64,000 nucleotides of DNA, taken from NCBI RefSeq assembly GCF_014673495.1, contig NZ_CP051006.1, forward strand, positions 4,402,001-4,466,000, written 5' to 3'. The notes beneath the pieces are model-generated. The model worked only from the letters and a program-made list of their open reading frames with translations. It searched no databases and was not told the origin of the DNA. Source of the DNA: Streptomyces griseofuscus (GTDB lineage: Bacteria; Actinomycetota; Actinomycetes; Streptomycetales; Streptomycetaceae). Every line of letters begins with the position of its first letter. Position 1 is the stretch's first letter. Shown one piece after another: positions 34,949 through 42,470 of this stretch. The position numbers and the translations under genes were made by a program.

Positions 34949-35605
34949 TCAGGCCAGGTCCTCGAACGCCTCCGTGAGATCGAGTCCGGACAGATCCGGC
35001 GGCGCCGACGCCGTGAGCGCGGCGGTGACATGGCCGCGGCGGCAGCGGGCATCCGGGTCGTGCACGTCCCCGTGGACCACCACCCAGACCGTCACCTCGC
35101 CGCGGACGTCGTCGCGGACGCCCCAGTCGTCGGCGAGCGCGGTGATGATGGCGAGCCCCCGGCCGCCGTGCGCGGTCACCGAGGGGGTGGCCGGCGCCGG
35201 GCGGGTCGGGCCCCCGCCGTCCGTGACCTCCACGATGAGCCGCCCGCGCGTGTCCACCTGCCATGCGGCCCGTACATCACCGCCGTCGTACCCGTCTCCG
35301 CTCCCGGCCCGGGGCGCGCCCAGGGGCCGGCCGTGCTTGCACGCATTGCTCAGCAGTTCGGAAAGGATCAGTACGGCATCGTCGACCACCGATTCCGCCA
35401 CGCCGCCGCCGCGCAACTGCGCGCGCATCCGGCGCCTCGCGTCACCCACGCCCGCAGGGCCATGGGGTACGGCCATGCACGACGACGTGGGCACCTCCTG
35501 TGCCACCACCAACGCCACCCCCGAGACCTCCTTCGCCCCACGCCACGGTGTGGATGCCCCAGTGATCTGTGCCGGAAACCGGCCAATCCCCTTCCGCTGA
35601 CGCAT
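34949..35605 (-). CDS. ATP-binding protein, anti-sigma-type HATPase (second copy)
   Basis: A 218-residue GHKL-fold protein. It has N-box VLILSELLSNACKHG, a G1-like VTDGGGPT, and the G2 region AHGGRGLAIITALADDWG. The N-terminal extension (MRQRKGIGRFP... VSGVALVVAQEVP) is typical of a conserved streptomycete subfamily, supporting ATG 35605 as start. Partner sigma or anti-anti-sigma factors are not adjacent. Confidence 0.82.
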   Translation of the reverse strand: MRQRKGIGRFPAQITGASTPWRGAKEVSGVALVVAQEVPTSSCMAVPHGPAGVGDARRRMRAQLRGGGVAESVVDDAVLILSELLSNACKHGRPLGAPRAGSGDGYDGGDVRAAWQVDTRGRLIVEVTDGGGPTRPAPATPSVTAHGGRGLAIITALADDWGVRDDVRGEVTVWVVVHGDVHDPDARCRRGHVTAALTASAPPDLSGLDLTEAFEDLA

Positions 35606-35691
35606 TCGATACTCGCGCACACGCGGCGAACGCGCCGGAGCACTCCCTGTGACGGCAGCGGCGACCTGCGGCGGGGTGTCAATAAGGAAGA

Positions 35692-36522
35692 TCAGCGGCC
35701 GAGCTGGTCCAGCACCGCGCGCGGGCGGTTGGTGATGATGGCGTCGACGCCGAGTTCGAGGCAGAGGTCGACGTCCTCGGGCTCGTTCACGGTCCATACG
35801 TGCACCTGGTGCCCGGCCCGCTTCAGCCGCTCCACGTATCCGGGGTGGTTGCGCACGATCCGCACCGAGGGACCCGCGATGCCCACGCCCGCGGGCAGCC
35901 GTCCGTCCCGGAGCCGGGGCGAGAGCCACTGCACCAGGTAGACCGTCGGCAGGGTCGGCGCGGCCGCGTGCACCCGGTGCAGCGAGCGCGCCGAGAAGCT
36001 CATGATCCGTACCGGCGACTCGGCGGCCGTGGCGGGCGCGGCCAGACCGAACCGGCCCAGCACGCCCAGCAGCTTCTCCTCGACCTGGCCCGCCCAGCGG
36101 GTGGGGTGCTTGGTCTCGATGGCCATCTCGATCCGCCGCCCGGAGTCCGCGACCAGTTCGAGCAGCCGTTCCAGGGTGAGGACGGAGGTCTCCTCGCGGT
36201 CCTCGGGGCGGTGCTCCCAGTCGGGCTCCTCGACCCGGCCGCGATACGGCTCACCGGTCTTCCAGGAGCCGAAGTCCAGGGCGGCGAGATCGGCGAGCTC
36301 CAGGGCGGAGACGGCGCCGCGGCCGTTGGAGGTGCGGTTCACCCGTCGGTCGTGGACGCAGACCAGGTGGCCGTCGGCGGTCAGCCGGACATCGCACTCA
36401 AGGGCGTCGGCGCCGTCCTCGATCGCCTTGCGGTAGGCGGCCAGGGTGTGTTCCGGTGCGTCTTCGGAGGCGCCCCGGTGGGCGACGACCTGGACGGAGA
36501 GCTGTGGTGCGTGGGTGGTCAC
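35692..36522 (-). CDS. Glycerophosphodiester phosphodiesterase family protein
   Basis: A 276-residue GDPD TIM-barrel enzyme hydrolysing glycerophosphodiesters to glycerol 3-phosphate. Catalytic stretch AHRGASEDAPEHTLAAY carries the first His, ALECDVRLTADGHLVCVHD the acidic metal ligands and second His, and HVWTVNEPED the late conserved Trp. No signal peptide, so cytoplasmic. GTG 36522 starts VTTHAPQLSVQVVAHRG. Confidence 0.92.
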   Translation of the reverse strand: MTTHAPQLSVQVVAHRGASEDAPEHTLAAYRKAIEDGADALECDVRLTADGHLVCVHDRRVNRTSNGRGAVSALELADLAALDFGSWKTGEPYRGRVEEPDWEHRPEDREETSVLTLERLLELVADSGRRIEMAIETKHPTRWAGQVEEKLLGVLGRFGLAAPATAAESPVRIMSFSARSLHRVHAAAPTLPTVYLVQWLSPRLRDGRLPAGVGIAGPSVRIVRNHPGYVERLKRAGHQVHVWTVNEPEDVDLCLELGVDAIITNRPRAVLDQLGR

Positions 36523-36845
36523 CGCGTCATGGTGCCACCCCCGCGGGGCACGCGGGACGACGCTCGGGCGTCCGGGCGGCGAACGGTGGCACACGTTGTG
36601 CTGGTTTATGTAGCTTTTTCCATACATGCCCTTTGTAAGGGCTGGCCCTGGACCCACAGCCACGGCTTATGGTGCTCTGACGGCCCGTGGGAAAAGCTGA
36701 CTGCATACAAACTGGAACAGTGAACGCAGGACCATGCGCAGCCGCATCGTGACAGGCCACGACCAGCGCGCACGCGCCGCCGAGCGTGCACGAACGTGAC
36801 TGAGCGCGACCGAGGACAAACAGCCGTGGATCGAGGAGTAGAGCT
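36523..36845. promoter_or_regulatory. 323-base divergent spacer upstream of the HtrA gene
   Basis: No gene. A hairpin-like GCCCTTTGTAAGGGC is present near 36629. The stretch around 36600-36720 is more AT-rich than its surroundings and probably holds the HtrA and GDPD promoters; no sigma consensus could be fixed. Confidence 0.35.
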
Positions 36846-38408
36846 GTGAGCACCGAGAACGAGGGCAACGCGGTACCCCCGGCCCCGTCCGCACCTCCCG
36901 TGCCGGTGGCCTCTCCCGACGCGTCCCCGCAGGCACACACCGCGCCGGAGGGGACCGGCGGGCCGGCGGGCCCGGGGCACCAGGCGGACCAGCAGCCGGG
37001 GCAGCCCGCCCCTTCCCCCCAGACGCACCAGGCGCCGCAGACGCACCAAGCACCCCAGTCGCCCCACGCGGGCCAGGGCTATCCCGCGGCCCCGGCGCCC
37101 GGCGCCGAGCCGACCGCTCCGCTGCCGCCGGTCCCCGGGACCGCCCCGCAGCCTCCCGTCGCCGGCCCCGAGGGCGCCTGGCCGCCCCCGCCGCCCGGCA
37201 CGCCGACCTACGCCGACGGCGCGGGCGGCGCGGGTGGCGGTGCCGCCTGGGGGGCGTCGTACCAGCAGCCCGCCCCCAAGCCGAAGGGACGCGGTGGCCT
37301 GCTCGCCGCGGTCCTGGTGGCCGCGCTGGTCGCGGGCGGTCTGGGCGGTGGCCTCGGCTACACCCTGGCCAGGAACAACGACAACGGCAGCTCCACCACC
37401 GTCTCCGCGTCCGACAACGGCGCGGCGCAGGTCAAGCGCGCCCCCGGCACCATCGCCAACGTGGCCGCCAAGGCGCTGCCCAGCACGGTCACCATCGAGG
37501 CCGAGGGCTCCAACGGCGACGGCGGCACCGGCACCGGCTTCGTCTTCGACAAGCAGGGCCACATCATCACCAACAACCACGTGGTGGCGGACGCCCTCGA
37601 CGGCGGCAAGCTGACCGCGACGTTCCCCGACGGCCGGAAGTACGACGCCGAGGTCGTCGGCCACGCGCAGGGCTACGACGTGGCGGTCGTCAAGCTCAAG
37701 AACCCGCCCTCCGACCTCAACCCGCTGCCGCTCGGCGACTCCGACAAGGTGGCCGTCGGCGACGAGACGATCGCCATCGGCGCCCCCTTCGGCCTGTCGA
37801 ACACCGTGACGACCGGCATCATCAGCGCCAAGAACCGCCCGGTGGCCTCCAGCGACGGCAGTGCCACGAGCAAGGCGTCGTACATGAGCGCGCTCCAGAC
37901 CGACGCGTCCATCAACCCGGGCAACTCCGGCGGCCCGCTGCTGGACGCCTCCGGCGCGGTGATCGGTATCAACTCGGCGATCCAGTCCTCGGGCAGCAGC
38001 GGTGGCTTCGGCTCGGGCGGGCAGTCCGGTTCGATCGGCCTCGGTTTCGCCATCCCGATCAACCAGGCCAAGTACGTCGCCCAGCAGCTGATCAAGACCG
38101 GCAAGCCGGTGTACGCCAAGATCGGCGCGTCCGTCTCGCTGGAGGACTCCACGGGCGGCGCGAAGATCACCGACCAGGGCGCGGACGGCGCCGCCGCGGT
38201 CGAGGCGAACGGTCCGGCGGCCCAGGCCGGCCTGAAGCCCGGTGACGTGATCACCAAGCTCGACGACTCGGTGATCGACAGCGGTCCCACCCTGATCGGC
38301 GAGATCTGGACCCACAAGCCCGGCGACAAGGTGACGATCACCTACAAGCGCGGCGGCCAAGAGCACACGGTCCAGCTGACCCTCGGCGCCCGCGCCGGCG
38401 ACAGCTGA
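36846..38408 (+). CDS. HtrA/DegP-type serine protease with PDZ domain (PepD-like)
   Basis: A 520-residue membrane-anchored quality-control protease. Residues 1-148 form a cytoplasmic Pro/Gln-rich region with a QTHQAP repeat; one helix spans about 150-175. The trypsin-like domain has the triad His245 (TNNHVV), Asp278 (YDVAVV) and Ser361 (NPGNSGGP). A PDZ domain follows at about 425-510 (GPAAQAGLKPGDVITKLDD). The GTG start has GAGGAG upstream. Such proteins degrade or refold misfolded extracytoplasmic proteins, often under CssRS or SigE control. Confidence 0.95.
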   Translation: MSTENEGNAVPPAPSAPPVPVASPDASPQAHTAPEGTGGPAGPGHQADQQPGQPAPSPQTHQAPQTHQAPQSPHAGQGYPAAPAPGAEPTAPLPPVPGTAPQPPVAGPEGAWPPPPPGTPTYADGAGGAGGGAAWGASYQQPAPKPKGRGGLLAAVLVAALVAGGLGGGLGYTLARNNDNGSSTTVSASDNGAAQVKRAPGTIANVAAKALPSTVTIEAEGSNGDGGTGTGFVFDKQGHIITNNHVVADALDGGKLTATFPDGRKYDAEVVGHAQGYDVAVVKLKNPPSDLNPLPLGDSDKVAVGDETIAIGAPFGLSNTVTTGIISAKNRPVASSDGSATSKASYMSALQTDASINPGNSGGPLLDASGAVIGINSAIQSSGSSGGFGSGGQSGSIGLGFAIPINQAKYVAQQLIKTGKPVYAKIGASVSLEDSTGGAKITDQGADGAAAVEANGPAAQAGLKPGDVITKLDDSVIDSGPTLIGEIWTHKPGDKVTITYKRGGQEHTVQLTLGARAGDS

Positions 38409-38504
38409 CCTCCCCCTCTCACCGGGGCCGTAGTCCCCAACGCCCCCGCGACCGCCCCCGGGCCGGTACGCTGTACCCCGCTCCGTCCCAGGTGGGCGGC
38501 GCGG

Positions 38505-38591
38505 GGAGGCGTGCCCGAGCGGCCTAAGGGAACGGTCTTGAAAACCGTCGTGGCAGCGATGTCACCGTGGGTTCAAATCCCACCGCCTCCG
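38505..38591 (+). tRNA. tRNA-Ser (anticodon UGA)
   Basis: 87-base cloverleaf. Seven-base-pair acceptor stem (38505-38511 with 38584-38590), discriminator G38591, anticodon stem enclosing CTTGAAA with TGA at positions 34-36, long serine-type variable arm, and GTTCAAATC T-loop. CCA is not encoded. A genomic island begins shortly downstream. Confidence 0.95.
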
Positions 38592-38613
38592 CAGGTCATG
38601 AGACGTGCTGGTC

Positions 38614-38647
38614 AGAAGGGTGTCCCTTGAGGAGGGGCACCCTTTCT
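38614..38647 (+). terminator. Terminator after tRNA-Ser(UGA)
   Basis: Nearly perfect inverted repeat (AGAAGGGTG... / ...CACCCTTTCT) with one bulge, 23 bases past the tRNA and ending in a short T-rich stretch. Confidence 0.65.
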
Positions 38648-38804
38648 GCACGGGGGGTGTCTCACCTCGATCCGGCCCCGTCGCTGGTTCGTGCCGTCCA
38701 CGGTCCACCGCGTGCGCCGAGGCGGCGACCTTCTCCGGGTCACGCGCCCCTCCGCCCGGCTTGGGGGTGTGGTGCGGGAAGCGGCCCGCGAACCGCTCGC
38801 TGCC

Positions 38805-38949
38805 GTGACCACGAAGTGGGTGACTGTCGAACAGCTCTTCACCAGCCACCGCGCGACAGGCGACGAAGGGCGCGTGCTGCTTCAGCGCCGCCGCGATAAC
38901 GATCTTTGGGCGCTCCCCGGTGGCGGCATGGAGATGACTGACTCGCTGT
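38805..38949 (+). pseudogene. 5' remnant of a NUDIX hydrolase gene
   Basis: The frame from GTG 38805 reads a normal NUDIX N-terminal region: VLLQRRRDNDLWALPGGGMEMTDS. This is the strand and first glycines of the NUDIX box. The expected continuation with REVxEExG is absent; the frame runs on into unrelated sequence antisense to the neighbouring island gene and stops at 39107. The rest was presumably removed when the island arrived, so the left island boundary is near 38945. Confidence 0.65.
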
Positions 38950-39043
38950 TCTCTGCACTCAAGCCGCCGGCCGGGGCGGTGTCAGCTGTATACGGGTTGT
39001 TCGATGGCGACTTCCTGCTCACCGGAGCCCCCGTCAGTCAGAT

Positions 39044-39613
39044 TCAGATGAGCGTTGCCGGACCGATCAGCGGCTTTGTTGTGGTCTTTGTTCCGCTACA
39101 GAGGTAGAGTCCTTCGCTGCCCTCGACCCACGAGTACTCACCGATGGCAGGGGAGTGCGTCAGGATCTTTGTCCTGAAGAAGCCCTGGTAGAGAAAGGCT
39201 TTCTTCCCTGCAGGCACCGTGAACGAAATCGACTCGGTTGTCGATTTACTTGTCTCCGCGCTGAAAGTGAAACTAAACCCGAACGTCTTGGAAGCCTTGG
39301 CGATTTCGAACGATCCTTCGATCGTGTATTGTGCGGAGACCGTCAACGATTCACTGTGGGTGAATCCTTCAGTGACGGACTTGGTGTATGTTGCCTCGGC
39401 CTCACTTGCACTGTTGTCGATGCAGCAGAGGCTCTTCAGGTCCGGCGCGTAGAACACGACAGCGCGACGCTCCTTCGTCGAGGACATAATGCTGACCGAC
39501 TTGTCGAACGTATCCTTCCCGGCGTGCGGAAGATCATCGAAGATGGTGAACTCTTCGATCTCGTCCGGCTCGCCTTCCATTTCGCTTTCTGTGGGGTTTC
39601 TCTGAAGTGTCAC
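39044..39613 (-). CDS. Putative aerolysin/ETX-MTX2-like beta-pore-forming protein
   Basis: A 189-residue protein without signal peptide. After an acidic N-terminus (EMEGEPDEIEEFTI, 11-24), the central part (about 85-150) is a run of Ser/Thr-alternating strands: TKSVTEGFTHSESLTVSAQY, FGFSFTFSAETSKSTTESIS, then FTVPAGKKAFLYQ. This pattern of two long amphipathic strands around a hairpin, ending in a VPxGKK strand, is typical of aerolysin-fold pore formers. No receptor-binding domain is visible. The GTG start has AGGAG 6 bases before it, overlapping the end of the upstream gene. The assignment is by pattern, not search; immunity or adhesion functions remain possible. Confidence 0.6.
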   Translation of the reverse strand: MTLQRNPTESEMEGEPDEIEEFTIFDDLPHAGKDTFDKSVSIMSSTKERRAVVFYAPDLKSLCCIDNSASEAEATYTKSVTEGFTHSESLTVSAQYTIEGSFEIAKASKTFGFSFTFSAETSKSTTESISFTVPAGKKAFLYQGFFRTKILTHSPAIGEYSWVEGSEGLYLCSGTKTTTKPLIGPATLI

Positions 39614-39626
39614 GGCGACTCCTGGG

Positions 39627-40805
39627 TTAGCTGGTGATCGGGCAGAGCTTCTTGTCGTCCTGGGTCTGGTCGTAGACCGTTGTCATGTTTTTTTCGGGAC
39701 CACTGCTGTAGACAGTCGGGTACAGAATCGACCTCATGGTGAAGTCGAGAGAGGCGTCGTGCCGCGTAGCACTCTTCTTGCTTTTGTAATTTTTGATCTG
39801 GAGTCGCCATGTGACGGAAAGGATGCCCACGCCTTGGTTCGTTTTCCTGCTTGGGTTCCTGACTAGGCAGACGAGAATTTCTCGATCGACACCATCTTTC
39901 CTTGTGTCGTAGTCATTGCTCTTGAAACTCTCCTCTTGCAACGGGCTGATCTGGTTGGTCAGAGTTGCCTCAATTCCCTCCTTGGAAATCCCTTCGACAA
40001 TGGCGGCCGAGATGTTGGTCCCGAGTTGTCTGTACTTCTTCTTGATGGCATCGGCGCTCGTGCCCTCAAGGGTGTAGGACTCTTTCCTGTATCCGGTCTG
40101 GCCCCAGCGCTTGTCCGGCTGTTCACCCTTTTTGCAGGTAGCCCTGTCGCTCTTCGGCTTCTTCTGATTCAGAGCTTCCCATCGCTTGGCGACCACGAGT
40201 TCTGTAAGATCGCTCGTGGTCTTCCGCCCTGCCTGGTCGTCCACCACCCAGGTGCCAGAAGCGGTAGGCACAATGTTCTGCTCAGCCAACGTGGCGAGAA
40301 AATGCACGCCCTCGGGATTGTTCTCGGCGAACTGCTGACCGAAGTCTCGGTCTCCGTAGTTCACTCCTGCGATCTGACTGACGAACTCCTGTCCTCCCGG
40401 GTTATCTTTCAGAATGAAACCGAGGAAGCTGTCCAGGCCGTCATGTCCGGAGATCAACTCCGAGTCGATGGTGTCGCCCTCAAGGCTGTAGCTCGATACT
40501 TCGTCGATGAAAGAGGCGGCAGCCGCCGGCGCGACGGACGCCGCGGGAACTCGTTCCGCGATGCAGAAAACCTCTGCCGTGCCACCAGTGGGCAGCTGCC
40601 CCCTGATCTCGTCGATATAGCGTTGCAGCGTTTTTTCAGAAGTCTGCTCGCAGGTGAGACCCACCTTGTGGAGTTCTTTCTGGAGAATTTCCACCTCCAC
40701 CTTGCTCGGTGTCGTCTCCCGCATGCTCATAGGTTCTTCGAGTACCTCATCCGGCTCCCCTTCTTCTTCCTCCCAGGGGGCGGCATAATTAACAGATGAT
40801 TCCAT
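39627..40805 (-). CDS. Unrecognised island protein with shared acidic N-terminal motif
   Basis: A 392-residue protein of unknown family, first in the two-gene island operon and 13 bases from the pore-former-like gene. The N-terminus is very acidic (WEEEEGEPDEVLEEPM) and shares EGEPDE...EE with its partner. Residues about 85-115 are Ala-rich, the middle (about 120-215) is acidic, and the C-terminal half is basic with predicted strands (ILVCLVRNPSRK, VTWRLQIKNY, DFTMRSILYPTVY). There is no signal peptide or membrane helix. ATG 40805 is preferred for its AAGGA site; ATG 40817 is also open. Function cannot be assigned. Confidence 0.75.
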   Translation of the reverse strand: MESSVNYAAPWEEEEGEPDEVLEEPMSMRETTPSKVEVEILQKELHKVGLTCEQTSEKTLQRYIDEIRGQLPTGGTAEVFCIAERVPAASVAPAAAASFIDEVSSYSLEGDTIDSELISGHDGLDSFLGFILKDNPGGQEFVSQIAGVNYGDRDFGQQFAENNPEGVHFLATLAEQNIVPTASGTWVVDDQAGRKTTSDLTELVVAKRWEALNQKKPKSDRATCKKGEQPDKRWGQTGYRKESYTLEGTSADAIKKKYRQLGTNISAAIVEGISKEGIEATLTNQISPLQEESFKSNDYDTRKDGVDREILVCLVRNPSRKTNQGVGILSVTWRLQIKNYKSKKSATRHDASLDFTMRSILYPTVYSSGPEKNMTTVYDQTQDDKKLCPITS

Positions 40806-41111
40806 GATTTCCTTCATTCCCGGACCGCATATCAGGTGCCTGTGCAGACATCAGCGTCGAGACCATGGCTCCCCTCTTCCTGTCAGATCACAGGCCACAC
40901 CGCCGGGAAATCACTCAAATGGTGAGCCCCTATCGATCTCGCCAGCGGGCCGCATCCACGACCTGACCGGCTGGGCGATTGGTGTGCGCGGCGGCCTTCG
41001 TGCTGTCCGTAGGAGCGCTCACGGCGACCTCTGGAAGGCCGCTCTGCACGGACGACCCCCCCGGGCGGGTCCGCAGCCTCCGAAGCGACGTGCCCGACGT
41101 GCCCGACTGTC

Positions 41112-41972
41112 CTACGGCCGGCGCCCCGTCATCCTCGCCGCCGAGGCGATCGTCGCGCGAGCCTCCTGTTCGGTCAGGCCGGTGCGGCGGGCGGCTTCGG
41201 TGAGGGGGGCGGCCAGGGCGGGGCCGAGACCGTTCTCGTAGGCGCGGCAAGCGGCCCAGAAAAGGCGGGTGTTGCGCTGGCCCTCGTGCGCGGTGAGCAC
41301 GAAGTGAACGAGGCCGTGGCCGTGGCCGGGATCCGCGAGGGCGCGGTGAGGGGTGCGCGGGGGCGGCAGGAGCAGGCGCAGCAGGGCCGGCGGGCACGCG
41401 GCCGGGGGCAGATGGGCGGTGCCCGGCAGGGTGCCGTAGGCGCCGTGGGCGGTGCGGGAGCCGGGGCCCACCAGGTAGCCGCCGGCGCCGCGGATGTCGA
41501 TGCCGGGGGCGAGCCGGCTCGCCGAGTTCGGTACGACGACGTCCGGGGGGCCGGTCAGCCACAGATGCCGGCCGCCGCTCGGGGTGAGCACCACGACCGT
41601 GTCCGGAACGGTGAACAGATGGCGCAGGCCCAGTTCGCGCAGGGCGGCCGGGGCGTCCGTGCCGGACTTGGTGTCCAGGTCGACGCCGATCAGGTGGTAC
41701 GGCGGCAGCCCGCAGGCGATGCCGTAGCCGGTGGCCCAGGGCGCGGCGGCGAACATCTCGCGGACACGCGCCGGGTCCGTCGAGGCGTCGTACACCCCGT
41801 GGCCGAACCGGCCGCACTCGCCGTGGCAGGCGGGTCCGGAGTCGTCGTGGTGGGGCGAGCGCAGGGCCGGGAGCTTGGTCCGGGACAGCGGGAGAACGGC
41901 CAGGCCGCGTTCGGCGGCGGACAGGGCATGGGCGAGGGCCAGCGTCGTGGCCTGCCGGTCGGTGGTGGCCAT
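41112..41972 (-). CDS. Bifunctional DNA primase/polymerase (AEP Prim-Pol domain)
   Basis: A 286-residue archaeo-eukaryotic-primase-type protein. Conserved features: ALSAAERGLAVLPLSRTKLPAL at the N-terminus, a Cys/His cluster (CHGECGRFGHG), the catalytic metal motif HLIGVDLDT, and GGRHLWLTG with the active-site His. No helicase domain is attached; the C-terminal 90 residues resemble the PriCT-type helical region. ATG 41972 has GGGGG just upstream. A LexA-like box 12 bases before the start suggests SOS control, fitting a role in repair synthesis or element replication. Confidence 0.87.
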   Translation of the reverse strand: MATTDRQATTLALAHALSAAERGLAVLPLSRTKLPALRSPHHDDSGPACHGECGRFGHGVYDASTDPARVREMFAAAPWATGYGIACGLPPYHLIGVDLDTKSGTDAPAALRELGLRHLFTVPDTVVVLTPSGGRHLWLTGPPDVVVPNSASRLAPGIDIRGAGGYLVGPGSRTAHGAYGTLPGTAHLPPAACPPALLRLLLPPPRTPHRALADPGHGHGLVHFVLTAHEGQRNTRLFWAACRAYENGLGPALAAPLTEAARRTGLTEQEARATIASAARMTGRRP

Positions 41973-41983
41973 GACCCCCATGT

Positions 41984-41999
41984 TCGGACGTATGTTCGA
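41984..41999 (-). promoter_or_regulatory. LexA (SOS) box upstream of the primase-polymerase gene
   Basis: On the minus strand the 16 bases read TCGAAC-ATAC-GTCCGA, one mismatch from the actinobacterial consensus TCGAACN4GTTCGA, in the leader/promoter of the primase-polymerase gene. Confidence 0.6.
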
Positions 42000-42396
42000 A
42001 AAAAGAAAGAGGTTTATCGACCGGTGATCACGCTTGCGTGCGAAGTGATGATTTCGGAGGGATGCGGCGGAGATCGCCGGGCAGGTCTGGCTGTGCGGCA
42101 GCACCCACGGCGGTCGAGACGGCGACCGGTTTCGAGAGGATCACCATGGCAGGCATGCGCACCGCCCGAGGACACCGGCATCGGCTTCGGCCCGCCGCGG
42201 TGAGCCCCGGCTGACGGCCCGAGGGGGCGCGCTCCGGGGATGCGGGACAGCGGCGCGGCGGTGCTTCGGCATCGCCGCGCCGCCGCGTTTCCATCCGCCG
42301 TCCGCGGCGTTCCCGGTCGCTGTTCCGGCGCACGCCCGGTCGCTGTCCGAGGCCTGCCCGGCCCGTGGCCGCCGTGCGCCCGCCGGGTCGTTCTCC

Positions 42397-42429
42397 TTGA
42401 CAGCCCGCTCGCATCTGACGGACAGTCAG
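42397..42429 (+). promoter_or_regulatory. Possible promoter and operator of the MaoC/Ltp operon
   Basis: TTGACA at 42397-42402 with a weak GACAGT -10 about 18 bases on. It is overlapped by the inverted repeat CTGAC-N5-GTCAG (42415-42429), a typical TetR-family half-site arrangement. The rest of 42000-42470 shows no gene. Confidence 0.4.
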
Positions 42430-42470
42430 GAACGCGGCGGGAGGCCGAACACCACAGCGGGAGGCCGGAC

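Larger units (their letters stand above)
38945..40930. other. AT-richer genomic island with two-gene operon
   Basis: This 2-kb stretch drops to roughly 50-55% GC by eye, against about 72% on both sides. Its genes use AAA, GAA, ATT and other codons rare in the flanks. It starts at a truncated NUDIX gene 350 bases from a tRNA-Ser gene and ends where composition recovers near 40930. No integrase, transposase, or repeat of the tRNA 3' end was found. The 306 bases at 40806-41111 contain no gene and should hold the operon promoter. Confidence 0.7.

Noticed and set aside
38691..39107. A complete 138-residue gene containing the NUDIX start
   Set aside because: Only about 48 residues from 38805 look like NUDIX; the upstream part spans the tRNA terminator region and the downstream part is antisense to an island gene. 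Annotated as a remnant instead.
38505..41111. tRNA-Ser as integration site with a duplicated 3' end bounding the island
   Set aside because: No repeat of the tRNA 3' end was found on the right side of the island, and no integrase gene is present; the tRNA is intact and 350 bases from the island edge.
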